A stretch of DNA of 25,192 nucleotides, from positions 1-25,192 of the IMG/VR virus record IMGVR_UViG_3300026519_000316; one strand, written 5' to 3'. This DNA is from a virus. The translations under genes and the position numbers were made by a program. The notes below the pieces were generated by a model. That model did no database searches, was not told where the DNA came from, and saw only the letters and a list, made by a program, of their open reading frames with translations. Positions 7,258 to 13,857 of this stretch are shown here, one piece after another (position 1 is the stretch's first letter; the number at the start of each line of letters is the position of its first letter).

Positions 7258-7851
7258 ATGGATGTGACATACAACATTAATGGCGGGTACAAGCCGGCTG
7301 TAAAGCGTTTCGCCGACTTGGATGGACCGGATTTTTATCCCACTCCGAGATGGGCAACGTTTGCGTTGATTGATAACGAGCAGTTCACCGGGGATATCTG
7401 GGAGTGTGCTTGTGGCGACGGTTCGATGTCACGGGTGCTTCAAGAAACCGGCTGCAAGGTCCGCAGTTCTGACCTTTATGATCGCGGGTTCGGTGAGATT
7501 GGCGTCGACTTCAAGCATGCTTCTGATCGTGCTGACAACATCATCACGAATCCGCCTTACAATAGTGCGGAGTCGTTTGTTGCTCGCGGTACGGAACTTG
7601 CGGGAAAGAAATTTGCTCTTCTTTTGCGATTGGCGTTTCTTGAAGGTGCCAATCGCGCTCGTACGATTTTTAGCGATCGCCCGCCCTCTCGAGTTTGGGT
7701 GTTCAGCGAACGTATTACTTTCTATCCTGCCGGTGCTGAGCGGAAGGGAACGGGAACAACAGCTTACGCTTGGTTTGTTTGGGATAAAGACGCTCCTTCG
7801 GGAACGGAACTGCGTTGGTTCAAGCCGGGATACAAGAAGCAATTTTCCTAA
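7258..7851 (+). CDS. Phage-type class I SAM-dependent DNA methyltransferase (cargo gene)
   Basis: A 197-residue stand-alone methyltransferase. It has a SAM-binding motif WECACGDGSMSR (49-59), an acidic strand end SSDL (71-74), and the catalytic NPPY motif (98-101) typical of amino-methylating DNA enzymes, probably N6-adenine. The C-terminal LLLRLAFLEGANRAR and TTAYAWFVWDK blocks are familiar from small alphaproteobacterial phage methyltransferases. It is unrelated in layout to the methyltransferase at the window's start. The gene is AT-richer than its neighbours (one 60-base line counted by hand is 48% GC, against 60-67% in lines of the structural genes), and it separates portal from protease, so it looks like a later insertion. 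No clear ribosome binding site was seen. Its stop overlaps that of the convergent wHTH-like gene by 4 bases. No restriction enzyme gene was found beside it. Confidence 0.85.
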   Translation: MDVTYNINGGYKPAVKRFADLDGPDFYPTPRWATFALIDNEQFTGDIWECACGDGSMSRVLQETGCKVRSSDLYDRGFGEIGVDFKHASDRADNIITNPPYNSAESFVARGTELAGKKFALLLRLAFLEGANRARTIFSDRPPSRVWVFSERITFYPAGAERKGTGTTAYAWFVWDKDAPSGTELRWFKPGYKKQFS

Positions 7852-8162
7852 TAGCCTTTGCTTTTTAGGTATCTCCGGCCACTATCAGTTATTTGATAGC
7901 CAACACGAGGGATATGTCGCGCATATCCTTCGCATAAGATGTTCCCAGGTGTGTCTGAATGCGACTTTATGTTCCTGATTAGTTGCTCCCAAAGTTCCTC
8001 ATTTGGGCGGGTCATTGATTGCTGACGATCATCTGCGCTTAGCGTGACATAGTTAGGTATTTCTTTCTTTAGGCGATAGAACGTTGCAGTTCCGTTTGGC
8101 CGAGATGCTGCAATCTTTAGCGTGGCCAGAGAGATGTCGGCTTCTGTCACTCGTGAAGGCAT
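7848..8162 (-). CDS. Small winged-helix-like protein of unknown function (cargo gene)
   Basis: A 104-residue protein I do not recognise with certainty. The N-terminal half (ADISLATLKIAASRPNGTATFYRLKKEIPN) looks like a helix-turn-helix. The C-terminal part (EGYARHIPRVGYQITDSGRRYLKSKGY) has the wing pattern seen in Mrr-N-like and phage wHTH proteins, ending in a typical ITxxGRRYL helix. The start at 8162 is well supported: AGGAG (plus-strand CTCCT 8172-8176) lies 9 bases upstream and a promoter candidate sits before it. It is convergent with the methyltransferase, and their stops overlap. It may be a regulator of the cassette or part of a defence or modification unit; no nuclease motif is visible. 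Confidence 0.68.
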   Translation of the reverse strand: MPSRVTEADISLATLKIAASRPNGTATFYRLKKEIPNYVTLSADDRQQSMTRPNEELWEQLIRNIKSHSDTPGNILCEGYARHIPRVGYQITDSGRRYLKSKGY

Positions 8163-8199
8163 GGCAAAATACTCCTAATCATCTTCAATATGAGCAGGA

Positions 8200-8228
8200 A
8201 TTACAGCCGATTTCTTCCTTCGGCACAA
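8200..8228 (-). promoter_or_regulatory. Candidate promoter of the wHTH-like cargo gene
   Basis: Read on the minus strand, TTGTGC and TGTAAT are separated by 17 bases. The -10 element matches the consensus at 5 of 6 positions and the -35 at 3 of 6. The predicted transcript start lies about 30 bases before the ATG at 8162, with AGGAG in between. It would give expression opposite to the late operon. The rest of the stretch 8163-8352 holds no gene. Confidence 0.42.
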
Positions 8229-8352
8229 GCCCGCGATCACGCACGCTTGTCCGACTAATGCTCGTTGCCGACAGGGATTGGCAGGCTCGGTCAGAAAAGG
8301 ACTGTGCCCGATCGACGGCTGATCGTGCCGAGCAAAACATCATGGAGACAAC

Positions 8353-10359
8353 ATGGAAGACAGGATCGAACTGCCGGCCCTGCGCCGGCTTGCGGAATTT
8401 GCCCCCGGCACAGTGGACGAGACCACCCGCAGCATCGAGGTGGTCTGGTCCACCGGCGCACGCGTCCAGCGGCGCACGCTGTTCGGCGAGGCCCATGACG
8501 AGGAGCTGAGCCTGGAACCGGGCCATGTGCGGCTCGAACGCCTGAACGCCGGCGCTCCTTTCCTGCGCGTGCATGACGCGGGGGATCTGGATGCCGTGAT
8601 CGGCTCGGTGGTGCCCGGCTCGGTGCGCGTGGAAGAGGGGCGCGGGCTTGCACGCATTGCGCTTTCCGAGCGCGCCGAGGTCGAACCCATCTGGCGTGAC
8701 ATCAAGGCGGGCCACATCCGGGCGGTATCGATCGGCTACCAGGTTCATCGCTACGAGATCACCAGGCCCGAAGGCAGCCGCGAGCTGTGGCGCGCCGTGG
8801 ACTGGACGCCGTTTGAGATCTCGGCCGTCCCCGTGGGCGCCGACCCCGAGGCCGGGTTCCGCCACGGCTCTGATCTGCACGATTGCACGCTGGTGCGCAA
8901 ATACGAGACCCCAAGGATGAGGAATGCCCCGATGAAAGATGACACTACCCAAACGGATGCGGCGGAAACGACCACCACCGAGGAAACCACCACGCGCGCG
9001 CAACCCGCCGAAGATGCCGAACAGCGGGCTGCGCCTGATCCCGCGCCGCAGGACACACCGCACGACACGCGCGCCGAGATCGACGCCGCCCGCCTGGCCG
9101 AGCGCGAGCGGGTCTCGGCGATCCATGATCTGACCGCGCGTTTCGATCTCGGCCGCACGTTTGCCGATGATCTTGTCAAACGCGGCGTCTCGCTCGATGA
9201 GGCGCGTCGCGCAATCCTCGATGCGCTGGCCGAGAAATCCGACGAGACCCGCAGCTTTCCCCATGTGGAAATGCCGCTGGGTGGCCGGCACGAGGCGCTG
9301 ACCCGGCGCGAGGCGGTGGCCTCGGCGCTGTTGCACCGCTACAGCCCGACGCTGTTCCCGCTGGAAGATGCCGCGCGTGCCTATCGCGGCATGACGCTGA
9401 TGGAGATCGCCCGCGAATGCCTGGAAAGCGCGGGTACCAGCACGCGCGGGCTGTCGCGCGACGAGGTGGCGACGCGCGCGCTGCATTCGACCTCGGACTT
9501 CCCCGAGATCCTGTCGGCGGTCACGAACAAGACCCTGCGCCAGGCCTACGAGGCCTATCCCCGAACCTTCCAGCTGTTCTGCCGGCAGGTGCTGGCGACC
9601 GACTTCAAGGCCATGCACCGGGTGCAGCTGGGCGAGGCGCCGCAACTCTTGAAAGTCAACGAAAGTGGCGAGTTCAAGCGCGGCACGCTGGGGGAGGCAA
9701 AGGAAAGCTACCGCATCGAGACATATGGCCGGGTGGTGGCGATCACCCGGCAGGTGCTGATCAACGATGATCTCGACGCCTTCACCCGGATCCCGGCGAT
9801 GTATGGCAACTCGATTGCCCAGCTGGAAAGCGATGTGGTCTGGGGCATCATCACCTCGAACCCCGCGATGGCCGACGGCAAGGCGCTGTTCCATGCCTCT
9901 CACGGCAACCTTGCGGGCACCGGCGCGGCGCTTTCGGTCGACAGTGTCGGGGCGGCGCGCGCGGCCATGCGCAAGCAGACCGGGCTCGATGCAAAGACCG
10001 TGCTCAACATCCGCCCGGCCTATCTGATCGTACCCGCCGCACTGGAGCTCAAGGCCGAGCAGCTTCTGGCCCAGAACATCGTGCCGCCGAGCACCACGAA
10101 TGTGGTGCCGCAATCGATCCGCACGCTCAGCCCGATTGCCGAGCCGCGGCTCGATGCCGCAAGCGCCACCGCCTGGTATCTGGCAGCCTCGCCCAACCAG
10201 ATCGACACGATCGAGTATGCTTACCTCGAGGGTCAGCAGGGCGCCTATATCGAGACCCGCAACGGCTTTGACGTGGACGGGATCGAGATCAAGTGCCGGC
10301 TGGACTTCGGTGCCAAGGCGATCGACTGGCGCGGGCTTTACCGGAACCCGGGGGCGTGA
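8353..10359 (+). CDS. Prohead protease / major capsid protein fusion
   Basis: A single 668-residue polypeptide joining maturation protease, scaffold-like linker and HK97-fold major capsid protein. The N-terminal 170 residues are a U35/S78-type prohead protease, with LRVHDAGD (candidate catalytic His74) and AVSIGY (candidate nucleophile Ser126) followed by PFEISAVPVGADPEAG. Residues about 190-300 are Thr/Glu/Ala-rich and then helical, as expected for a scaffold or delta domain removed on maturation. From about 310 on the capsid domain follows (for example FPEILSAVTNKTLRQAY, FKRGTLGEAKESYRIETYGRVVAITRQVLINDDL). The start has GGAG 5 bases upstream. An internal in-frame start at 8932 could make the scaffold-capsid part alone. 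This fusion family is known in alphaproteobacterial prophages. Confidence 0.93.
   Translation: MEDRIELPALRRLAEFAPGTVDETTRSIEVVWSTGARVQRRTLFGEAHDEELSLEPGHVRLERLNAGAPFLRVHDAGDLDAVIGSVVPGSVRVEEGRGLARIALSERAEVEPIWRDIKAGHIRAVSIGYQVHRYEITRPEGSRELWRAVDWTPFEISAVPVGADPEAGFRHGSDLHDCTLVRKYETPRMRNAPMKDDTTQTDAAETTTTEETTTRAQPAEDAEQRAAPDPAPQDTPHDTRAEIDAARLAERERVSAIHDLTARFDLGRTFADDLVKRGVSLDEARRAILDALAEKSDETRSFPHVEMPLGGRHEALTRREAVASALLHRYSPTLFPLEDAARAYRGMTLMEIARECLESAGTSTRGLSRDEVATRALHSTSDFPEILSAVTNKTLRQAYEAYPRTFQLFCRQVLATDFKAMHRVQLGEAPQLLKVNESGEFKRGTLGEAKESYRIETYGRVVAITRQVLINDDLDAFTRIPAMYGNSIAQLESDVVWGIITSNPAMADGKALFHASHGNLAGTGAALSVDSVGAARAAMRKQTGLDAKTVLNIRPAYLIVPAALELKAEQLLAQNIVPPSTTNVVPQSIRTLSPIAEPRLDAASATAWYLAASPNQIDTIEYAYLEGQQGAYIETRNGFDVDGIEIKCRLDFGAKAIDWRGLYRNPGA
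8919..8934 (+). promoter_or_regulatory. Internal ribosome binding site and in-frame ATG inside the protease/capsid fusion
   Basis: GAGGA at 8919-8923, an 8-base spacer and ATG at 8932 lie in frame with the fusion at residue 194, exactly where the protease domain ends and the Thr/Glu-rich linker begins. Initiation here would give a 475-residue scaffold-capsid protein without protease. This parallels lambda Nu3, which is made from an internal start in gene C. The ATG at 8917 is in frame too but has a poorer spacing. Confidence 0.5.
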
Positions 10360-10434
10360 TCCCGCCTGACATTCTGACAGCATGAATTGAGGGGGCGCAT
10401 TCACCGCATGTCCCGCCTGGCCGACAGGCCGGGC

Positions 10435-10464
10435 AGCGCCCGCCCGCCCCCATGGGCGGGCGCT
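10435..10464 (+). terminator. Strong GC hairpin between capsid and decoration genes
   Basis: AGCGCCCGCCC and GGGCGGGCGCT form a perfect 11-bp stem with an 8-base loop, followed by TTCTC rather than a U-run. It sits in the 168-base gap between the capsid fusion and the DUF2190 gene, the longest gap between consecutive structural genes apart from the two cargo sites. It may be a partial terminator or a block to 3' RNA decay that keeps capsid mRNA abundant. Another smaller GC-rich repeat (CCTG/CAGG) lies just before it. I see no gene in this gap. Confidence 0.45.
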
Positions 10465-10527
10465 TCTCGCCCACCCCGGGGCGGGCGCCGCCCTCCACTC
10501 TCTACACTCAAACCAAAGGATCCCCAC

Positions 10528-10863
10528 ATGAAAACCTACGTCCAGCCCGGCAACACCATCACCCTGACCGCGCCCTATGATGTCACCTCAGGCGACGGTC
10601 TGCTGGTCGGCGCAATCTTCGGTATTGCCAGTGGCGATGCGCTGACGGGCGCCGAGGTCGAGGTCGTCACCACCGGCGTCTTTGACCTCACCAAGGCCGT
10701 CAGCCAGGCATGGGCCGTCGGCGACAAGGTCTATTGGGACAACACCAACCGGGTGGCCACCAAGACCGCCACCGCCAATACCCTGATCGGGGTTGCGGTT
10801 CTCGCTGTAGGCGGCACTGCGAGCGAGACCACCGGGCGCGTGCGTCTGAATGGCAGTTACTGA
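10528..10863 (+). CDS. DUF2190 family capsid decoration (cement) protein
   Basis: A 111-residue protein starting MKTYVQPGNTITLTAPYDVTSGDGLLVGAIFGIA, the typical N-terminus of DUF2190 capsid cement proteins. These trimeric proteins sit on the outside of HK97-fold capsids and stabilise them. The middle VTTGVFDLTKAVSQAWAVGDKVYWDN and the end LIGVAVLAVGGTASETTGRVRLNG fit the family. The start at 10528 has AAAGGA 7 bases upstream; the frame is open to 10387, but that extension is Arg/Pro-rich and reads through the hairpin. The stop overlaps the next gene's ATG as TGATG. Confidence 0.88.
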   Translation: MKTYVQPGNTITLTAPYDVTSGDGLLVGAIFGIASGDALTGAEVEVVTTGVFDLTKAVSQAWAVGDKVYWDNTNRVATKTATANTLIGVAVLAVGGTASETTGRVRLNGSY

Positions 10864-11174
10864 TGAGCGTATTCAGGGCAGCGGTGGACGCGCTGTTTGC
10901 CGATCCCGATATTGCCAGTGATGTGGTCTATGTCGCCGCCGGCGGCACGCCGAAGCTCGTACGCGCAGTCCTCAAGCGCGCCGACGAGGTCACCGGCTTT
11001 GGCCAGGCGCAGATCTGGTCGGAAACCCAGCGCGTCGATCTGCGGGTTGCGGATATCCCGGACCCCCGCCCCGGAGACCGGGTGGAGATCGAGGGCGCGG
11101 CGTTTCTCATCCAGGGCGAGCCCATGCGCGATGCCAAACGCCTGATCTGGACCGTCGATCTGAGGCCGGCATGA
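10863..11174 (+). CDS. Head-tail attachment protein, lambda FII-like
   Basis: A 103-residue protein (MSVFRAAVDALFADPDIASDVVY...) matching in size and layout the lambda gpFII/Gifsy-2-type head-tail attachment family: N-terminal helices, then mixed beta strands with VDLRVADIPDPRPGDRVEIEGAAFLIQGEP ending in an LIWTVDL strand. FII forms the ring below gpW on which the tail docks. Its start overlaps the decoration gene's stop as TGATG, and its own stop overlaps the next gene (ATGA). The gene order after the decoration gene supports the assignment. Confidence 0.72.
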   Translation: MSVFRAAVDALFADPDIASDVVYVAAGGTPKLVRAVLKRADEVTGFGQAQIWSETQRVDLRVADIPDPRPGDRVEIEGAAFLIQGEPMRDAKRLIWTVDLRPA

Positions 11175-11809
11175 GGATTGATATCGAGATCTCCGGCGAT
11201 CCACGCCTTTGGGCCGAGAAAGAGATCCGGGCAGCCGAGCGCGCCGTCACCCGAGGCGTGGCCGCCGCGGGCCAGAAGCTGAAATCCAACTGGCGCGCGC
11301 AGATCGAAGGCGCCGGTCTCGGCAAGCGCCTTGCCCGTACCATCCGCGCCCGGACCTACCCGGAACACGGCACCAGCATCGGGGCTGCCGCGCTCGTCTG
11401 GTCAAAGGCCCCCGTGATCGTCGGCGCCCATGATACAGGCCCGCTGATCCGCTCGAAACACGGCTTCTGGCTGGCCATCCCGCTGCCCGCCGCCGGCAAG
11501 AAGGGGCTGGGCGGCAAGCGCATCACCCCCGACGGCTGGGAAAAGCGCACCGGCATGCGCCTGCGCTTTGTCTATCGGCGCGGCGGCCCGAGCCTTCTGG
11601 TGGCCGATGACGCGCGCTTATCCGGCAAGCGTGGGCTCGCCGCCCCCAGCCGCCGACGGCGGCGCAAGGACGGGATCCTGACAGGTGCCATGACAGTGCC
11701 GGTGTTCCTGCTGGTGTCGCAGGTGAAGTTGCGCAAGCGGCTCGATCTGGCGCGGGATGCGCGGGCGGTGGAGGCCGCGCTGCCGGGGATGGTGGTTGAG
11801 AGGTGGTAG
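11171..11809 (+). CDS. DUF6441 family neck/tail completion protein
   Basis: A 212-residue protein with SNWRAQIEGAGLGKRLARTIR, AALVWSKAPVIVGAHDTGPLIRSKHGFWLAIPLP and RLRFVYRRGGPSLLVADDARLS, patterns I associate with DUF6441. By position it corresponds to the HK97 gp10/lambda Z slot and probably completes the proximal tail tip. The protein is very basic in its C-terminal half (a SRRRRRKDG cluster). The start overlaps the attachment gene stop (ATGA). The next structural gene is displaced by about 640 bases by the minus-strand HEPN-like gene. Confidence 0.75.
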   Translation: MRIDIEISGDPRLWAEKEIRAAERAVTRGVAAAGQKLKSNWRAQIEGAGLGKRLARTIRARTYPEHGTSIGAAALVWSKAPVIVGAHDTGPLIRSKHGFWLAIPLPAAGKKGLGGKRITPDGWEKRTGMRLRFVYRRGGPSLLVADDARLSGKRGLAAPSRRRRRKDGILTGAMTVPVFLLVSQVKLRKRLDLARDARAVEAALPGMVVERW

Positions 11810-11814
11810 GGTGC

Positions 11815-12342
11815 CTATTTGTCGTTTTTCATCCTGTTACCACCGGAAGACGATCTGTTGCTCAGATTCAACCACGGCAGGCAGGATGCCTTTTTCCCGG
11901 GCAGTCTTGACCAAGGATCACATGAGAGTTCGGAAATTGAGCGATTTCGCAGAGTTTCGAGGGCAGTAATGACAAGTTCTGCTTTCTCTTTACAGTCGTT
12001 CAAGCTGAATACACGGACGCCATGAACCATCTTGTTTCGCATCTTCACGGCCTCCGGAACTGGTTGCCAAATCTTCTGGCCGATGAAATCTGGAAGTGCC
12101 CGATTTTGCTTCTCGAAAATCGGCCAAACCTCTTTCATTGCCTCCAACCCGCTATTCTTGAAGAGCTTGTCGCATTGTTTGGAAGTGAGCCCTCTGTTCA
12201 ATGCGCAAAATCTGAGCGTTCTGCGCACTGTCTTCTCGAACGCAAATACAGAAGCCAGAAGTGCTTCTGCATGATGGCCCCCTTGTATTAGATTATTCAT
12301 TCGTGTTTCAGCTTCTAGGTAGCCACGGTTTACGGGATACAT
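11815..12342 (-). CDS. HEPN-like protein with R-x4-H motif (cargo gene)
   Basis: A 175-residue, probably all-helical protein. It carries VKMRNKMVHGVR with R102-N103-x3-H107, the R-x4-6-H active site signature of HEPN-family RNases, between a helix EALLASVFAFEKTVRRTLRF (27-44) and a C-terminal helix KAELVITALETLRN. The arrangement fits HEPN or Abi-like proteins that bind and cleave RNA; the family call rests on this motif and the predicted helices only. The ATG at 12342 was chosen because AAAGG lies 9 bases upstream and the longer frame (to 12522) reads into the next phage gene. Its GC is lower than the structural genes (48% in one hand-counted line). It is antisense to the late operon and wedged between neck and tail-terminator genes, so it is a likely moron. 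No MNT nucleotidyltransferase partner is next to it. Confidence 0.72.
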   Translation of the reverse strand: MYPVNRGYLEAETRMNNLIQGGHHAEALLASVFAFEKTVRRTLRFCALNRGLTSKQCDKLFKNSGLEAMKEVWPIFEKQNRALPDFIGQKIWQPVPEAVKMRNKMVHGVRVFSLNDCKEKAELVITALETLRNRSISELSCDPWSRLPGKKASCLPWLNLSNRSSSGGNRMKNDK

Positions 12343-12385
12343 TGAATCGTGCCTTTCGTAGGATGTCCTTTCCGGAAATATCCCT

Positions 12386-12413
12386 ACTTTAGGGCAGGTT
12401 GGACGCCGTTCAA
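12386..12413 (-). promoter_or_regulatory. Candidate promoter of the HEPN-like cargo gene
   Basis: Read on the minus strand, TTGAAC and TAAAGT (each 4 of 6 to consensus) are 16 bases apart. The transcript would start about 37 bases before the ATG at 12342. The 112-base interval 12343-12454 separates this gene from the divergent tail terminator gene and holds no other coding sequence. Confidence 0.38.
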
Positions 12414-12454
12414 AGTCTCGACGGAAACTGCCGAATAGGAGTGCAAATCCCATC

Positions 12455-12886
12455 ATGCCCTCCCCCCGCGAATCCACCCTGCAGGCCCTGCTTGCAGCCC
12501 TGCAAACCATGCCCAACGCCACCGTCCTGCGCGGCGAGGTGCTGCCCGAGCGGATCCCGGCCGGCGGCCTTGTGATCCTGCGCGACGGCGAGCCCGGGGA
12601 GCCGGAAGTGACGCTGTCCCCGCTTCAGTACCACTACGAACATCGCGCCGAGATCGAGGTGATCGTGCAAGGCAAGACGCCTGCCGACCGGGACCCGGCG
12701 TTTGACGCGCTCATCCAGGCCATTGGCACCGCGCTCGCCGCCGACCGCACATTGGGCGGCACCTGCGACTGGGTGGAGGCACAGGCGCCGGCGCCGACCG
12801 ATCTCGCACAGGAGGGCGCCGAAGGGATCAAGGCCGCCGTGGTGCCGGTGATCCTGAGCTATTCCACCGCTGACCCGCTGAGCTGA
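12455..12886 (+). CDS. Tail terminator-like protein (lambda gpU slot)
   Basis: A 143-residue protein (STLQALLAALQTMPNATVLRGEVLPERIPAGGLVILRDGEPGEPEVTLSP...) of a family common in alphaproteobacterial prophages, sometimes mislabelled acyl-CoA transferase. The pattern of an N-terminal helix, a strand with VILRDG, YHYEHRAEIEVIVQG and a helix DPAFDALIQAIGTAL resembles tail terminator proteins (gpU/DUF3168-like) that cap the tail tube. Its position directly before the tube gene supports this. An AGGAG lies 13 bases upstream, longer than usual, perhaps because the adjoining cargo insertion altered the leader. Confidence 0.72.
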   Translation: MPSPRESTLQALLAALQTMPNATVLRGEVLPERIPAGGLVILRDGEPGEPEVTLSPLQYHYEHRAEIEVIVQGKTPADRDPAFDALIQAIGTALAADRTLGGTCDWVEAQAPAPTDLAQEGAEGIKAAVVPVILSYSTADPLS

Positions 12887-12910
12887 CACCAACCACAAGG
12901 AACAGACGAC

Positions 12911-13849
12911 ATGGCACGAGCCCAGGGGGCGCGGGCGCAGATGGCGCTTGCGTTCGAGACAAGTTATGGCACCGCCCCGACGGGCGGGTACTACCAGATG
13001 CCCTTTGCCAGCGCATCATTGGGCGCCGAGCAGCCGCTCTTGAGCCCCGAGCTTCTGGGCTATGGCAGGGATCCTCAGCCGCCGATCAAGGATGCGGTGA
13101 CGGCCGATGGCGACATCACCGTGCCGATCGAGGCAGAAAGCTGGGGCGTCTGGCTGAAGGCGGCGTTCGGAGACCCGACAACCACCGGCACCGGGCCCTA
13201 CACCCATACATTCCTGTCAGGCAATTGGGCACTGCCGAGCATGAGCATCGAGATCGGCATGCCAGAGGTGCCCCATTACGCGATGTATTCGGGCTGCAAG
13301 CTCGACAAGCTCAGCTGGCAGATGGGGCGCTCGGGATTGCTGACCGCCACCGCCAGCCTGATCGCGCAGGGCGAAAGCGTAGGCGTGGCAAGCGGCGCCG
13401 GCACACCCTCCGGCTGGGCGATGAAGCGTTTCGGCCATTTCAACGGGGCGATCACGCGCAACGGCGTCAGCCTCGGCAACGTGGTTTCGGCCGAAATCAC
13501 CTACGAGAACAATCTCGATCGGATCGAAACCATCCGCGCCGATGGGCGTATCGACGGGGCCGATCCCGGCATGGCGGCGCTGACCGGGCGCATCGAAGTG
13601 CGCTTTGCCGACACCACGCTGCTGAACCAGGCCATCAATGGCACGGCGGCCGAGCTGAAGTTCACCTACAGCCTGACCAGCGGCGAGAGCTTCGAGCTGA
13701 TCGCCCACGCCGTTTATCTGCCCCGCCCGCGCCTGCAGATTCAGGGGCCGCGAGGCATTCAGGCCAGTTTCGACTGGCAGGCGGCCTATGACAGCGTGGC
13801 CGGGCAGATGTGCACCGCCACCCTGATCAATGACATTGCCACCTATTGA
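12911..13849 (+). CDS. Phage tail tube (major tail) protein
   Basis: A 312-residue protein of the phage tail tube family that polymerises into the inner tail. The N-terminus ALAFETSYGTAPTGGYYQMPFASASLGAEQPLL, the central ADGDITVPIEAESWGVWLKAAFG and the VSAEITYENNLDRIETIRADGRIDGADPGMAALTG block are typical. The C-terminal SFELIAHAVYLPRPRLQIQGPRGIQASFDWQA fits the late beta strands. The start has AAGGA 9 bases upstream. It lies between tail terminator and chaperone genes, the canonical siphophage order. Confidence 0.88.
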   Translation: MARAQGARAQMALAFETSYGTAPTGGYYQMPFASASLGAEQPLLSPELLGYGRDPQPPIKDAVTADGDITVPIEAESWGVWLKAAFGDPTTTGTGPYTHTFLSGNWALPSMSIEIGMPEVPHYAMYSGCKLDKLSWQMGRSGLLTATASLIAQGESVGVASGAGTPSGWAMKRFGHFNGAITRNGVSLGNVVSAEITYENNLDRIETIRADGRIDGADPGMAALTGRIEVRFADTTLLNQAINGTAAELKFTYSLTSGESFELIAHAVYLPRPRLQIQGPRGIQASFDWQAAYDSVAGQMCTATLINDIATY

Positions 13850-13857
13850 GGAACACC

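Noticed and set aside
7846-7870. Possible bidirectional terminator between the convergent cargo genes (CCTAA/TTAGG)
   Set aside because: Only a 5-bp AT-rich stem with a 13-base loop; too weak to call.
7370-7978. 202-codon plus-strand frame overlapping the cargo methyltransferase
   Set aside because: It lacks the SAM and NPPY motifs that the frame from 7258 contains and runs beyond the convergent gene's stop.
8185-10527. 780-codon minus-strand open frame opposite the protease/capsid fusion
   Set aside because: Shadow of the GC-rich codon pattern; no family motif, and it spans non-coding gaps at both ends.
10387-10527. N-terminal extension of the DUF2190 decoration protein
   Set aside because: The extension is Arg/Pro-rich, covers the GC hairpin, and a good AAAGGA precedes the ATG at 10528.
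13846-13857. TTG start for the tail chaperone
   Set aside because: The GAGG ribosome binding site lies inside this extension and fits the ATG at 13858.
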